Part shown: positions 32,697-44,386 of the stretch, one piece after another | How positions within the stretch are numbered: the stretch's first letter is position 1 | Layout of the letters: every line of letters starts with the position of its first letter | Source of the DNA: Eunapius fragilis | Taxonomy: Eukaryota > Porifera > Demospongiae > Spongillida > Spongillidae | NCBI GenBank assembly: GCA_963681505.1 | Contig: OY811972.1 | Coordinates: 2,518,663 to 2,582,662 of the forward strand | Reading direction: 5' to 3' | DNA: 64,000 nt | Program-made: the position numbers and the translations under genes | Notes under the pieces: model-generated | What the model was told of the DNA's origin: nothing | Database searches by the model: none | The model's input: the letters and a program-made list of their open reading frames with translations, nothing else

Positions 32697-34511
32697 TCAG
32701 TCGGGAACAGCAGCGTACGATGCCAGTCGGTCGTCTATAAATCGCTCGGACAGTTCAATGGAGCGAGCTGTTTGAATTATTTTAGGAGGAACTGAAGCCT
32801 TTCTTGGCGCGCGCCGCCGGCAGCACGAACAGTGCTTCAGCTTCGGAACAATAATCACGAGACCACTGATGACGACAACAGCGAGGGAAGGGAGGAACAA
32901 CAGGGCGTAAAATGTGAACTGCGCAAGTTTGGCGTCATTATTGATGTTAGTGTATGTACCCACGGAAAGTGTCATGCTGATGTACAACATGATGGCGCCC
33001 TCAAACTTGCCATGGCTCTGGTTCTTGTACGGCTGGAGGACGAGGATCATAAGTGCCCATAACAAAGTGCAGATCTGAAGTACAATATAATTTGGTTCTT
33101 CGTTCATCTTGGTGGGACCAAATAGGATTAAAAAAAAAAGCAGAAACTTGAAAGCTAGTTGCACGCCGCCAAGGAATCGGTAATCACGTGATCCTTCGGT
33201 ACCGTCTTTGAAATGGCCGTAGAACACTTCCATGACTGCCGTGCAGTACTGCGCGTACCGAGCCGCACGTCCCTGACCGTCAAGGCGCCTCTGCACATTG
33301 CACAGCGGATAAAGTGTAAGCGCGAGAGAAGGCAGAAATAGAAACCCGACGAGTACGAGTACAGCCATTGCAGCGTGCGGCGTGTGTTCTGGTCCCCAGG
33401 CCGCCATGGTTCCATCAAAGAGCAGCACCGTGCCAACAAGCTCCCCACTGGCCGTATAAATGCGCTCGTTTGAGAGCAGCAGGAGAGAGATTATCGACAG
33501 CTTAACGAATGCCAAAGACACAAACGTACAAAATGTCGTTAGAAGAGATGTGGAGTCCATTTTGATGCGCATGCACTGTAGACACGCCCTGATGGGCCAG
33601 AACACAAAGATGATTGGCTTCACGTTCCACTGGTGGAGCTTCAAGATTAGATACGACCCCGAAACAAGTAGCAAAGGGTACACCGCCCCGATATACTTGA
33701 AAGCTATCACAGTCATGTTCGAAAGGTTCGGGACGCAGCACAGAGGAGGGACGAACAAGCTAAACACGTCCAAACTCCACATCATGTACAAGGACAGGAG
33801 AAACTTCGTGATATTGTACGCGAATGGCATTGTCATTACCGTTCGAAGTATATTCAGAGCGTACAGCGGAATGATTTGGGCTATAGTAACGTATCCGAAC
33901 GTGTACGGAGCAGCGACATTGATTCCGAAGGCGTAGACAAATGCAAACATGACGGTCAACGGGCCCAGCTCGGCAAGGAGGTAGAGGAAGCAGTTTAGAG
34001 GGCGGCACTCGTCCTTGCGCACGCATCGAAAAGACCACGAGTCAGTCATGGCCACGCTCATATCGTCGTCACACCGTCCGCACAGGGTCCCCGTTCTATT
34101 GGCTTGTCCGCAGGACACGGCCGAAATTCTTGCGTAGTCCATGTCAGGGTATATCTTCGGATTGCTGTATCTCTGAAGCTGGATGTAAGGACACATTCCT
34201 CCCACGAGTGTCTCGGTGGCGTTGTACATGTATGACGTCACGCAATATTTAGAGTACAGCTCGATAACTCCGTCGATACAGTCGAGCAACCCTCCAGGGC
34301 GCTCAGCGAAGACGTATTTTCCATCCTTGCATCGGCAGACACCTCCCGACGGTGCGGACACGTCGTACGTCGAAGCGCAGGTGGAATTATCGCCATTACT
34401 GTATCCGCCCGAAGATGCCAAACCGACGAAGCCGATCGATATCGCCATTAGTGTGATCAACGCCTCCCGCATCGCAGGCACAATCCGGAGGCTGCGTTGG
34501 GCATTGAGCAA
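32697..34511 (-). CDS. Polytopic membrane protein with Cys-rich ectodomain
   Basis: This is a single-exon protein of 604 aa (591 from Met14 at 34472, whose following residues make a clean signal peptide). A Cys-rich ectodomain of about 150 residues contains N-glycosylation sites and the motif GTLCGRCDDDMSVAMTDSWS followed by a CRPLNC turn. About nine or ten hydrophobic membrane segments then span roughly residues 170-575, and a basic cytoplasmic tail (CCRRRAPRK...) follows. The CGxC motif directly before the first membrane segment and the overall layout match the C-terminal part of the protein at 38944-42325, so the two are distant paralogs. They belong to a family of Cys-motif polytopic proteins that I associate with sponges. 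Function unknown; a receptor or channel is possible. No beta-helix ectodomain is present here. Confidence 0.85.
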   Translation of the reverse strand: MLNAQRSLRIVPAMREALITLMAISIGFVGLASSGGYSNGDNSTCASTYDVSAPSGGVCRCKDGKYVFAERPGGLLDCIDGVIELYSKYCVTSYMYNATETLVGGMCPYIQLQRYSNPKIYPDMDYARISAVSCGQANRTGTLCGRCDDDMSVAMTDSWSFRCVRKDECRPLNCFLYLLAELGPLTVMFAFVYAFGINVAAPYTFGYVTIAQIIPLYALNILRTVMTMPFAYNITKFLLSLYMMWSLDVFSLFVPPLCCVPNLSNMTVIAFKYIGAVYPLLLVSGSYLILKLHQWNVKPIIFVFWPIRACLQCMRIKMDSTSLLTTFCTFVSLAFVKLSIISLLLLSNERIYTASGELVGTVLLFDGTMAAWGPEHTPHAAMAVLVLVGFLFLPSLALTLYPLCNVQRRLDGQGRAARYAQYCTAVMEVFYGHFKDGTEGSRDYRFLGGVQLAFKFLLFFLILFGPTKMNEEPNYIVLQICTLLWALMILVLQPYKNQSHGKFEGAIMLYISMTLSVGTYTNINNDAKLAQFTFYALLFLPSLAVVVISGLVIIVPKLKHCSCCRRRAPRKASVPPKIIQTARSIELSERFIDDRLASYAAVPD

Positions 34512-35233
34512 ATACCAGTGTGTATGACGTCAATTTAGAATGTGCCTGCTATACACTATATAGCGGTACCTCTTTATTATTAACAATTATTGGTCACGTG
34601 TGACGCGTACGTTTATGCAGTCCGGCCTATGTGAATGGGTATGCAGGCTTTGTGTAGCACAAGCGCAAATGCGATAACAGTCATATCTATTATTATAATG
34701 TGCGCGGAACTCCTAAGCAATCATGCAATACAGTATACTTACGCATGCAACTGAGACTACCCATGCAGACCTACTCTTCAGCATCCAAACAAGTTTGATT
34801 GTATTCACGAATGCACGTGCGTGCATGATTATACCGTAAAAGTGTAAACTGACACCTCGCTCAAGTTGTACTAGTATGCAAGGCAATCACGTGCCTTCGT
34901 TCTAATCCAACTGCACCTGTTGAATGCAGTCAGCCATACATCCTTGCTGGGCCCGCTCATTTTTACACTGTCTCCTTGTGTTAATTCGGAAATGATGCAT
35001 ATACCCAGCAGTGTGCATGTAGCACTACCAGCGGCGGATCCAGGGGTGTCACCGGGGACACGTGCCTCCCCCCCCCCCCCCAACCTTCGTCATTCTAATT
35101 ATATATTCATAGTCGCGTAATATAGCGTTTGTAATTGCATTTTGAACGTATAGCTTCCGCGGCATATCCCCCTCACCCTGTCTGTTGACCCACGCCCATT
35201 TATACCATTTAGTAATTGGTGACTCGGCACTGA

Positions 35234-35264
<31 letters not shown>

Positions 35265-35616
35265 TCCCTCCCCCTTCGAAAATTTCTGCATCCGCCCCTG
35301 ACTGTGGCTGGTTATGCTATATAATTACACAGTTGGGCGTAGCCAGACCTTCGCGGAGGTCAGGTACATGTATCAAGCCTAGATTTGTACCCGATAGCGT
35401 ATGCGGCTATATGTGATAATAGTTAAGTACACATCTTGTCCCGACTTTCCACCAGGTCGGCTAGTATGATACGTAATCCGGACTGGCTCGACAGCCACAA
35501 TCAGTTGTACAATGGTTGAATGTAATTCGATAATCAAATATTGGCGCCGGCCAGCGCTAGCACAAATGAAGATCAGTTCCAGCAGCGGATCCAGGGAGGG
35601 GGGGGGCTCCAAATTA
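34512..35616. other. Intergenic, no gene recognised
   Basis: This stretch contains one MITE (below), poly-C runs at about 35068-35081 and 35236-35262, and a partial copy of the ggatccaggg motif at 35587-35610. Confidence 0.5.
35033..35296. mobile_element. MITE family 3 (ggcggatccag ends, internal poly-C)
   Basis: The left ggcggatccag (35033-35043) and right ctgcatccgcc (35286-35296) are inverted with one mismatch. The interior has two C homopolymer tracts. Related ends recur near 35583, 38303, 57696 and 57885. Confidence 0.55.
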
Positions 35617-35900
35617 AAACAAGTAAATAAAAACATTCTCTAACGAGAGAGTTGTTGGTATATAGGATTGACCGATGGTGGTGTAAACAAGAGTGACAGA
35701 AATATTATTGGAAAATTGAAATAGGCCTATATTTAGCCCATTATTCAGGCATGTGTGTTGTATTGTGTGCTAAATATAGGCCTATTTCAATTTTCCAATA
35801 ATATTTCTGTCACTCTTGTTTCCATGCTTTTTACACCACCATTGGTCAATCCTATATACCAACAACTCTCTCGTTAGAGAATGTTTTTATTTACTTGTTT
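35617..35900. repeat. Terminal foldback hairpin, copy 1
   Basis: The outer left arm aaacaagtaaataaaaacat is exactly complementary to the right end. Pairing continues through about 120 bases per arm, including acagaaatattattggaaaa and aataggcctatatttag, around a loop of about 30 nt. It shares outer arms with the hairpins at 45595-45829 and 56507-56806. Confidence 0.9.
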
Positions 35901-35976
35901 CATAAGTTTTTTTTCACCCTGTCATAGCAGTATCATAGTCAATAATCAAAAGTAGGAAGAGGATGGACGATCCCCT

Positions 35977-36228
35977 TTATCTCTTAATGCAAGAACAAAT
36001 AACTTTAATAGTACTGCTGGTGGTGGGGGCAGCACTGGTGGTGGGGGCAGGGCTGATGGTGCCGGCAGGAGTAGCTGCTGGTAGTGGTGTGGGCAGTGCT
36101 GCTGGTGGTGGTGGCAGAAGCGGGGCTTCTGGAGGTGGTGGGGTAAAGGGGAGAGGAGTTGAAGGATGAATGTACTCTTCCTCCTCCGACCCCTCGTTGG
36201 TGAAAAACCCGCGAAGGTCGTCAGCCAT
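35977..36228 (-). CDS. Short acidic/Pro-Ala-Thr-rich ORF inside element A
   Basis: This is an 83-codon ORF (MADDLRGFFTNEGSEEEEY, then Pro/Ala/Thr repeats such as PAPTTSAAPTTSST). An AG acceptor-like site precedes the ATG, so it may be a downstream exon of the ORF1 transcript. The corresponding segment of copy B is the 30-bp repeat region at about 55770-56250. Whether either is translated, and in which frame, is open. Confidence 0.35.
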   Translation of the reverse strand: MADDLRGFFTNEGSEEEEYIHPSTPLPFTPPPPEAPLLPPPPAALPTPLPAATPAGTISPAPTTSAAPTTSSTIKVICSCIKR

Positions 36229-37083
36229 CTACATATACGTAACAGAGAGTATGATTAAATTTTTACTTCTTTATTTTTTAAAGCAAAGTGCAAAGCCTTT
36301 ACACATCCACATAGAGTATTATTAAATTTTTACCTCTTTTTGCTAGCAGATGAGTGGCTTTTATACCTGCAAAGCCTTAACACGTGTGCAGACTGTGCTA
36401 TAATTATATTAGTCCAATTCCATCATATTAATGACAGGGAGGGAAGGGGTGTATGCGTGTCAGTTGTGCTAAAATTCTATTGGTCAAATTTGATCCAGTA
36501 AAAATGGTCCCATTTAAACATGGAGGTGTAGCCTACATGCAGTTAAGTTGTATAGATGGGTAGTGTGGGAACTAAGGAAGTGAACTACATGGCAGTACAT
36601 GGCAGCATGTAGATCGATCGATAAGGATATGTTCTCAGGTGAGGTCATATCTGTGGACAGGGTCTGCAGCTTTATAAGTGTGGGCAGAAGGTCTGTTTTT
36701 ATTTCACTACATAAATGTGAGTTTGCTGCTAGAAGTACCTGATGGTGGCTTATCTTACTTACTGCTGCACAGGCAGATCACTACCCCTAGGAATAGCTTT
36801 TTCAAGACCACCATTATACTCCATTGGTGCATGAGTTTTGGGTTCATACAAGGAGTAGCTATATGGGAAAAGGATATAGTTGCAGCTATTTAGTTCTCAG
36901 CCCTTGCAACTGTAACTATATTCATACAGTTGCAACATTCACAGTACATGGCTAGACAAGGAAGTCTTCAGATAAGGAAGCTTTATCAGATTAAAACAAT
37001 AGACACTATTACTGTACACACAGTTGAGTCACCATGCATGCTTTACATGTGAAGTGAATGGTTTTGTGCAGATCCGTGCTGTA

Positions 37084-37164
37084 CATAGTCGGGCGGGCCC
37101 TACTACCCACAGGTAGTAGGGTGACAAACCCGACCAAACGCGGTAGTAGGGCCGCCCGACTATG
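37084..37164. repeat. Short hairpin element nested in copy A
   Basis: The arm catagtcgggcgg(g)ccctac plus tacc pairs with 37142-37164 with one bulge. The central part repeats ggtagtaggg. It is not found in copy B, so it is probably a later insertion. Confidence 0.7.
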
Positions 37165-37216
37165 CTGTACAAATGCTGCATGCACAGCTTTTTAATGTTA
37201 ATACAACATGCCATAA

Positions 37217-37720
37217 CATACCTTTGGGTGGTAGTGGTAGTTTTGTGACCCCTGCGGTACCGCGTCCTCTCGGCAGCACATTTAGCCAATCAGACAGCGG
37301 GATCATTCCAATACCGACTCCTTTCAGATGCTTTAATGGTAGCTGATATTTCTCCCTATATTAGCAGCGCGATTTCCCTCGAGGTCTTCTTCATATCGCC
37401 GCCTTTAGTTTTAGCAGCACGGTTCTCCTCGAGGTTCTTCATATCGCCGCCTTTGAGCAGCACGGTTCTCCTTGGGGTCCTCTTCGTATCGCCACCTTTT
37501 AGCAGATCGCTTAGATTCAATATCGGCCTTGTAGCTGTCGCGTACAGAGGCCTTCTTCATTTCGGGGGTCGGCCTTGTAGCTGTCGCGTACAGAGGCCTT
37601 CTTCTTTTCAGGATCGACCTAGCAGTTGTCGCGTACAGAGGCCTTCTTTTTTTTTTTGGGATTGGCCTCGTATTGCTTTTAGAGGTATTCCGCTCGTTGC
37701 TTAGATCTCTTCTTTTGCAT
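37217..37720 (-). pseudogene. Decayed ORF1 of composite element A
   Basis: On the minus strand the start context aaaaATG and KKRSKQRAEYL match ORF1 of copy B, but a TAA at 37679-37681 ends the frame after about 13 codons. Beyond it the repeat residues (SVRD, NRAAK, KRRYE-like blocks) can be followed through several frame changes. The end ...TTTTTQ with the donor-like aaag|gtatgt is conserved. Confidence 0.65.
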
Positions 37721-38943
37721 TTTTAGAAAAAGAACTTCACTATTATTTGCCAAAGTAACAACTAATATATTAAACTGGAACACCAAATAAATTTAGTGCA
37801 GGTTAGAGTATTAATAACTGCCTAAAATTATTAATAAATAGAACTTGATATATGTATGTCTATATGACATGTAAGGATAACGTGCCGGTAAATTTCGAAG
37901 CGATTGGTACTATTCCCGTCCTCCAAAACCGTTCCTAGCTCGAGTTATACCTTCCTAAGAAGAAGAAGAAGACGACGACGACGATGGAGAATTATTTTAG
38001 GACTGGGCACGAGAAACAGGAAATTGTTTGTTTCTCTATAACCACACCGTTTTATGACACGGAACAAACGTAGAACTGTAGATCGTTGTGCTCTCATTCC
38101 ATCGCGATAAAGAGATAAGTGATCCGTTTCTCCGTTGTCCCTCCAGACGCTAGTGAAGTTTTATTAATGACATTCATCAACCCTCAATCAATCCTATATT
38201 GAACCTGCTGCTGCAGGTTCAGATTCATAGTATACATGCATGGTGTTTTAGGTTATAATTACTCTGATAGGCCCTTTCAGCCCCACCCCTTCACTCACAA
38301 TGCTGGATCCGCTACTTTGATGTACGGATTGATCTGAGGCGGTATAGCGGAGTTAAGGCGTGGTCTCATTAATTCCATTTGACTGACATGATCACGTGAG
38401 TCATGTGAATAGTATAGGCAAAGCATTAAATGTGTATATCTGATATTGCGAACCTCTCCTGGAATGTGGACAAGTGAAAACCTGAAAAATTCAATGCGAG
38501 GACGCTCTCCGTGGCGATTTCTACACGAATGCGCACAACGCGTAGTAACCACATCATGAACATGTACACTGAACGATCAATGCCTACCTAATTATTTTTG
38601 GTCATGCATGCGCTTTCACCTTATATTAGCGCGGAAATTATACACGCGGTAACGCGTTAGGTCTGAGTTAATTCTCATTTTATCGGCTTAGTTTGGCAAT
38701 GCTGCTGTCTGTGTAAACCTAAAAGGTGAAGGTTCAAAGGTTGAGAGGTGGGAATCTTGATTCAACTCGTCTTCGTGTCGAACAATTTTAAAAGGTAAAT
38801 GCGATCCAGATAGCTAGGTTTCGCTTTTATGTGTAGCGTACATGCACGTACACATAAGTGTTCCTTAATGGGTACTTTACGGTGTTCATGTCATTTACCT
38901 TAAACACATGCAGGTATATATATACATACACCAGCGAAGTCAT

Positions 38944-41900
38944 ATGAAAAGCCGCCTGCTGCTGCGCTTGCTGCCTCTGCCACTTTTGTTCGGCAGCGCC
39001 TGGGGACTGAGCTACTGCGTGTCGCCCAACAGCAGTGCCACGTACCAAGGAGAACCTTGCCAAAACTTCAGCGCATACGCGCACAAACCCTCCTTCTATT
39101 TCCGCTCATTTACGACGTTCGTTTTTTTGCCAGGAACCCACTTGCTCGATCTGGATGGGTTTTTCCAAATCGACAACGTGCAAAATGTGTCCTTTGTAGG
39201 ATTGAGCGATCAGTTCTTGTTGTTAGCCGACCACACCTCACGCCCCCAATCCCGGCCCTGGTCTTACTGGGATTCTTACAGCACAATCGTGTGTGGCAAT
39301 CCATCCGGGTTTTCGTTTGTGAACAGTTCCAGCATAACCCTGACCAATCTATCCATCGTAAACTGCTCAGCACACGCGGTTGATGACAACCTGAATGACG
39401 TATATGCATCTGTGTACCTAGTCGGCGTCGACAACTTCGAGATGAAAGGCGTGTCCATCCAGAATGGCAGCGGCGTTGTTGGCGTCAACACCAACGGCGT
39501 CATTGAGGAGTCTTCATTCTCGTACCTCCAGCCCTCTGGTCTGTTGCTGGCCAACAGCAACGTCGCGATCGCCTTTGTCACGTTTGTGTCCTGCTCCACC
39601 GCCGTCAATGGCACTGGCGGCAGCTCCATATCCCTGGACCAGTGCGACATGATAGGTAACGGCGTGGGCGTAATGCTTCTAAGCTCACATGGGGCATTTA
39701 TTGACACGACGTTTGACTCCTGCTCTTCTTCAGCTGTCAATGCTTCACAGGGCAGCGTCTTTGTTAGCAGCTGCGCGCTTAGCTAGGGGGATCAATTGCG
39801 AAATCTTGTTCTCTTCGGTAAGGTACGTTGTCATTGAAGACACCTCCTTCATTGATAGCAACTACAGCATTGTGGCCAATAACAGGAGTAACTTCACCAT
39901 GGATAACTGCTCATTCGTGAACAATACCTATGCTATAAATTTGTACGACCACTCTGGTTCTGTCGTCATGAACTCTAATTTTTCAAGAAATAGAAATGCT
40001 GCTTACCTTGAAAACGCACTAGACGTTACCTTTATCAACTGCACGTTTGAAGGCAGCAATGACTCCAGTATTTCTGCCATATTTTCAAAAATTTATTTCA
40101 GTGGAACGTTGTATTTTGCCAACAATTTCTCCCCAGACTTTGGCGGGGCCATGTATCTGCACGGATCAAAAATCATATTCTTGGAGCCCGTCTCCATGGT
40201 GTTCCACAACAACACAGCTGTCTTGAGCGGAGGTGTGATGTATTCTGATAGCACGTTCAGTGTGCTATCGTACCAAGAATGTCTGTTTCAGTTTTCCGAC
40301 ATGAATGGGACACTGCAAAACCCAAATATTCACTTCCACTTTGCCAATAATACAGCCTATGAAACTGGAAGCATTCTTTATGCCAGTTTATATAATTGCA
40401 TTCTCGACCGCACTTTAATACCCAACTATGATCTTACAGCAGATCAATTCCAGATTTTTGGCAATTTGAGCAAATTCAATGCAACACAAATAAATGTTAG
40501 TGTGATAGCTGCAGACCCTCCACTGGTGTGCTTGTGTGTGAATGGAAGCCATCAGTGCCAAAGTTCCCAGTACAACCCCATTCCAGTATTTGCATATCCT
40601 GGACAGCAGCAGCTGACCCTCTCATTGGGCACTGTAGATGAGTATAATGGTACCACACCTGCAGTTGTATTTGCCCTTACCAACTACTCCATTATATCTG
40701 TGTTCCGTACGTCAAATAAAGACTGTTTAGATTACAACATTCCAAATATTGGCAAACAGCAAATGCTTCTTATAACAGAAGGCACCTTTGTAGGAAACAC
40801 AAACCTCCTTTGGCTCTCACTGGAGCAACTTCCATGTCCCTTAGGCTTCAAAATCGATCCTGCTTCACAAATCTGTGTCTGCATAGACCTCCTGAGACTG
40901 AATGGGGTAAGCTGTTTAATCTCAAATCAAACGATCCTAAAACCTCTCAACAGCTGGATAGGAGTAGTCGACAACAGCAGCGTAACCATTGGCTCGTACT
41001 GCCCTGGCGACAGATGCGATGCAGATATTGCCTACATCAATCTCAGCAGCAAGGCTTCTCTGGACCTACAGTGCATCGATCAGCACACAGGCATCCTCTG
41101 CGGTGGCTGCCTAGAGGGCCTCAGCCTGACCCTAGGGTCCATGCAGTGCAAACAGTGCACAGGGAACTATCACCTTCTCCTCTTGGTGTTGTTCGCAGCA
41201 CTTGGGGTGATGCTAGTGGCCTTCCTTTTCTTTCTCAACCTCACTGTGTCAGTTGGTTCCATCAATGGGATCATATTTTATGCCAACATCATTTATAGCA
41301 ACGGCAGTGTCATATTTCAAAACAGGGGCACTAATGGGTTCATAAATTTTCTCTCAGTATTCATATCATGGATAAACCTTGACTTTGGAATCGACACCTG
41401 CTTCTACGATGGTCTTGACAGCTACGGTCATGCTTGGCTTCAGTTTGCCTTTCCCGTTTACATCCTGATCTTGATCGTAATCATCATTGTGGCAGGACGG
41501 TTGTCCAACAGAGTCTCTAGGTTGTGCAGGCGTAATGTTGTTCCAGTTATTGCCACTCTGCTCCTCCTTCTATACACCAAGATACTGCGAAACGTTGTCG
41601 CCATATTCTCATTCCAAGTCCTGCATGTGGATGACGACGATTCTTTCAACAGCTTTAGATGGCTGCCTGATCCCAACGTTGGGTACTTGGATCAGCAGAG
41701 ACACATTGTGCTATTCACAGCAGGTGTGGTGATGAACATACTGTACATATTACCTCTCACGACACTTCTCCTCTTCACTCCTTGCCTGCAGATGAAGTCG
41801 CACTGGAAGCCGCTGCAGTGGGTGAACAAGCTGAAACCATTTTTGGATAGCTATCAGGCACCCTTCAAGGATCACTACAGGTTTTGGACTGGGGCCCTCC

Positions 41901-42325
41901 TCCTGGTCCGCTTTGTGCTGTACAGCTTTGTGACTATTAACTCGAGTGCGATAGCTAACCTTCTGGCTGTGGTATTGGCCTTACTGTTCCCCCTGGTCTG
42001 CATTCTAGGCTTAGGAGTGTACAAAAAGTGGGGCCTGACCATTGTTGAAGGGTTGCTGTACAGCAATGCTGTTCTCCTCACCATGCTGGTGTACCTGAAG
42101 TCAACAGACGTTAAACAAGACGCCGTTGTCGTGCTGGGTGTTGGCAGCGTCTTCTTTTGCTTCGTTGGGATCACTGTGTACCACATCATCCCTATAGTGT
42201 ACAAATGTATGAGCAAGAAGACAGGTAGTAGCCGAAGGGGATCACATGCACCCATTAATGTGGCTCACGATACAAAGAATGTTCAGCCGGTAATGTTTGG
42301 GGTACGCAGTGAATTTATTGACTAA
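38944..42325 (+). CDS. Beta-helix plus polytopic membrane protein, +1 frameshift
   Basis: About 1127 aa if one +1 shift is allowed. The ATG at 38944 begins a signal peptide (KSRLLLRLLPLPLLFGSAWG). Residues about 30-500 form Asn/Ser/Cys-rich rungs of 21-23 residues, as in a right-handed parallel beta-helix (pectate-lyase/Pmp-like), with many N-glycosylation sites. Cys-rich spacers follow, then ILCGGCLEGLSLTLGSMQCK directly before about nine membrane segments (41170-42210) and a short tail. This layout fits the sponge-rich Cys-motif membrane family also seen at 32697-34511. The first frame ends at TAG 39784-39786, and the second frame is open across the site and continues to 42325. The rung length is kept if exactly one base is skipped (VFVSSCALS then RGINCEILF). 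This may be a sequencing or assembly error, a young pseudogene or programmed frameshifting. Everything downstream is intact. Confidence 0.8.
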
Positions 42326-43480
42326 ATCAGGTCCATCTACTGACAGTAGTCTGGCTTTGGTTATTTCTCATGTGATTTTAGTTGTTATTGGAAGTCCTGT
42401 GCATATCAATGATGGGAGAATGTATGCATGTTGTGATTGTGTAATTATTTAGAATCACTAAGTTAAAGGTTTGAACAACAACAAAGTTGCAATACATCTA
42501 GCATGCACGGGGTCAAATACCAACCCATGCAGGCAGTGCAGGGACACATTACTGAAGACATATAGCACTTATAATGATATAAATTTAGCTATTGAATTTG
42601 TAAAACGATACAGTTTACATGAAAATTAAAATATGCATCATGCGTGCTTTGTCAATTACTTACCGCTCTACATTTCTTCTGAACGTTCTGTGCAACTTTG
42701 TTGCTCTTTTCCATGTAACACTGTACACTTTTCTGAAATAAATACGTCCCTCACATGATTCACATTCTCATAGAGAACTTGTACAAAGGGCGTTACTCAT
42801 ACTGAAGTGTTCAACTGAAATGAAATATCTCTTTGCAAGAGCGTCTAGATCGTTTCAACGTACATAGAAGTGTTTGTCGCTCCTGTTAGTTTATTTTTGC
42901 CTGCTACGAACCTACGATCCATCTGAAGTGCGTACATATTATTTTTCCGTTCATTTCGTGCTATAGGTAGGCGAGTTACGAAATATGCACGCACTTTGCG
43001 GGTAAAGTCGTAAAGAAAAAATCAATAAACTGTTGCAATGAATAAATAGCAAAACTGTTTAAATGAATCGGCAGGGAATCATCACCAAATAACCCCAGGA
43101 GACTTGGTGGGAATGATTCAATGGTGGAATTATAAGCGTTTCAGGCTTTTTTTACCCGAAAGAAAGGAAGATTTTCGAGAGCCAGCTGAGGGTGTGGAGA
43201 TGTTATACTCCTTTAGAAAACTAGATATTTTTATCTTATCTCAGTACGCAAAAAATCTTCTTTTAGTCCAACACGTCATAGTGCATTGCAGCGGGCGAAC
43301 GTGTTTTTGAAAATGAAACGTGCATAATACCCAACCGCCCCATTTGATTATTCCCACCATTAAATAGTTCCCGTAAATATCAAGTAGTATAAATAAAATA
43401 TACGGTATCTAACAACCATGCTATCGGGGTTTTCCCAAGGTAAACCGCCATTTAGTCTCACGTGCTACAATCAGGTTGCA
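42326..43480. other. 3' flank of the membrane protein gene and promoter of the next gene
   Basis: No gene is supported. An aataaa string at 42737-42742 could serve as a poly(A) signal. A TATA-like tataaataaaata at 43388-43400 serves the next gene. Confidence 0.5.
43388..43400 (+). promoter_or_regulatory. TATA box for the two-TM protein gene
   Basis: tataaataaaata lies 93 bp before the ATG at 43481. The other in-frame ATG, at 43418, would sit almost at the expected transcription start, which argues for 43481. Confidence 0.5.
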
Positions 43481-44386
43481 ATGAGCCGTCCCGATGAAGT
43501 TTTGAGTGCTGTATGCTCTTTATCCGACTCCTTGTTAACGCCCATCATAGACGATCTTAATGCTTGCGTAACCCACACCGAGGCGGCTGGAAGGCGCAAT
43601 AGCGCGGGACTGAGTCCCAGGGTCGCCATGGCGACAGAAGACCTCAAGGTCCACATGCACAAGGTGTGCGGGAATGCCCGGCAGTATGTGATCGCTTGTA
43701 AAGACGTAGCATCGTACGTGTCTGAGAGCGGGGTGTTGGATGACGTGGAAAAGGGCCTCGCGAGTCGCGGGACCGAGGAGCTGGAGTCGTTCATGAGCGA
43801 TCTCGGTGAGTACTTCAGCCAGTGCCTCTCGCGACTGAAGCAATTCCTCGCCGAGGAAACGAAGTTTAGGACGGAGGTGTTGCAGATGCGACATTCTCTG
43901 AGCCAGCAACCTGCCCAAGAACAAAGGAACTCGATGAAGAGGCTTTATTTTCGCGTGAGCTTTGTATTCGGGACACTGTCGTTAGCCCTACTGCTGAGAT
44001 ACAACGGCTTCAAGAGCTACTTCTGGATGGGTTCGCTGTTCTTTGTCGCCGTGGTTACATTTCTCACCTGCGAGCGTTTTCTATGGTCCTCCGGCAGTAC
44101 CAGTATCCCCGCCATTCAGGAAACTAGGGAGAGGCGGTGGGAAGAAGGGCCGCCCTCCTCCGAGGATGTCCGTGCATTCTGCGATACTATGCGAAGGGTT
44201 GACGGGAACGCGGAAATTATTTGCAAGAAGTTGGCGACAACCAAAACTTGCTTGGAGGGATGGCTGAAGAACCAACGCCACTCGTCGCCGGAGGAAGTCG
44301 ACTACGAGAGAGTCAAAGCGGAACTCCAACGGTTGAAGTTGTGCATGGAAAAGACCATCAGAGACGCCAAAGAATACCTAAAATAA
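43481..44386 (+). CDS. Coiled-coil protein with two membrane segments (unknown)
   Basis: Single exon, 301 aa from MSRPDEVLSAV (322 aa if the ATG at 43418 is used). An N-terminal helical region of about 145 residues is rich in charged residues and shows heptad-like spacing. It is followed by two close hydrophobic segments (VSFVFGTLSLALLLRY and FWMGSLFFVAVVTFLTCERF, about residues 158-205). A second helical region at the C-terminus ends ...MEKTIRDAKEYLK. There is no signal peptide. The hairpin of two membrane helices with both coiled coils on one side resembles apolipoprotein-L-like or organelle-shaping proteins only in layout, so I assign no family. The gene is convergent with CCDC174, about 280 bp between stops. 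Confidence 0.7.
   Translation: MSRPDEVLSAVCSLSDSLLTPIIDDLNACVTHTEAAGRRNSAGLSPRVAMATEDLKVHMHKVCGNARQYVIACKDVASYVSESGVLDDVEKGLASRGTEELESFMSDLGEYFSQCLSRLKQFLAEETKFRTEVLQMRHSLSQQPAQEQRNSMKRLYFRVSFVFGTLSLALLLRYNGFKSYFWMGSLFFVAVVTFLTCERFLWSSGSTSIPAIQETRERRWEEGPPSSEDVRAFCDTMRRVDGNAEIICKKLATTKTCLEGWLKNQRHSSPEEVDYERVKAELQRLKLCMEKTIRDAKEYLK

Larger units (their letters stand above)
35617..38220 (-). mobile_element. Composite foldback-ended element, copy A (decayed)
   Basis: Read on the minus strand, the element starts with the palindrome gaacctgc-agc-agcaggttc (38201-38220). A ~480-bp leader and an ORF1 relic (37217-37720) follow, then a Pro/Ala/Thr-rich segment (35977-36228) and finally a terminal foldback hairpin (35617-35900). 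The same parts in the same order occur on the plus strand at 54147-56806, and the leader is alignable over several hundred bases. The string atataggattga lies just inside the 5' palindrome and is present in inverted form in the terminal hairpin, so it may act as a terminal repeat. The middle (36230-37080) is less alike between copies. ORF1 of this copy has a premature stop, so it is inactive. Confidence 0.6.
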
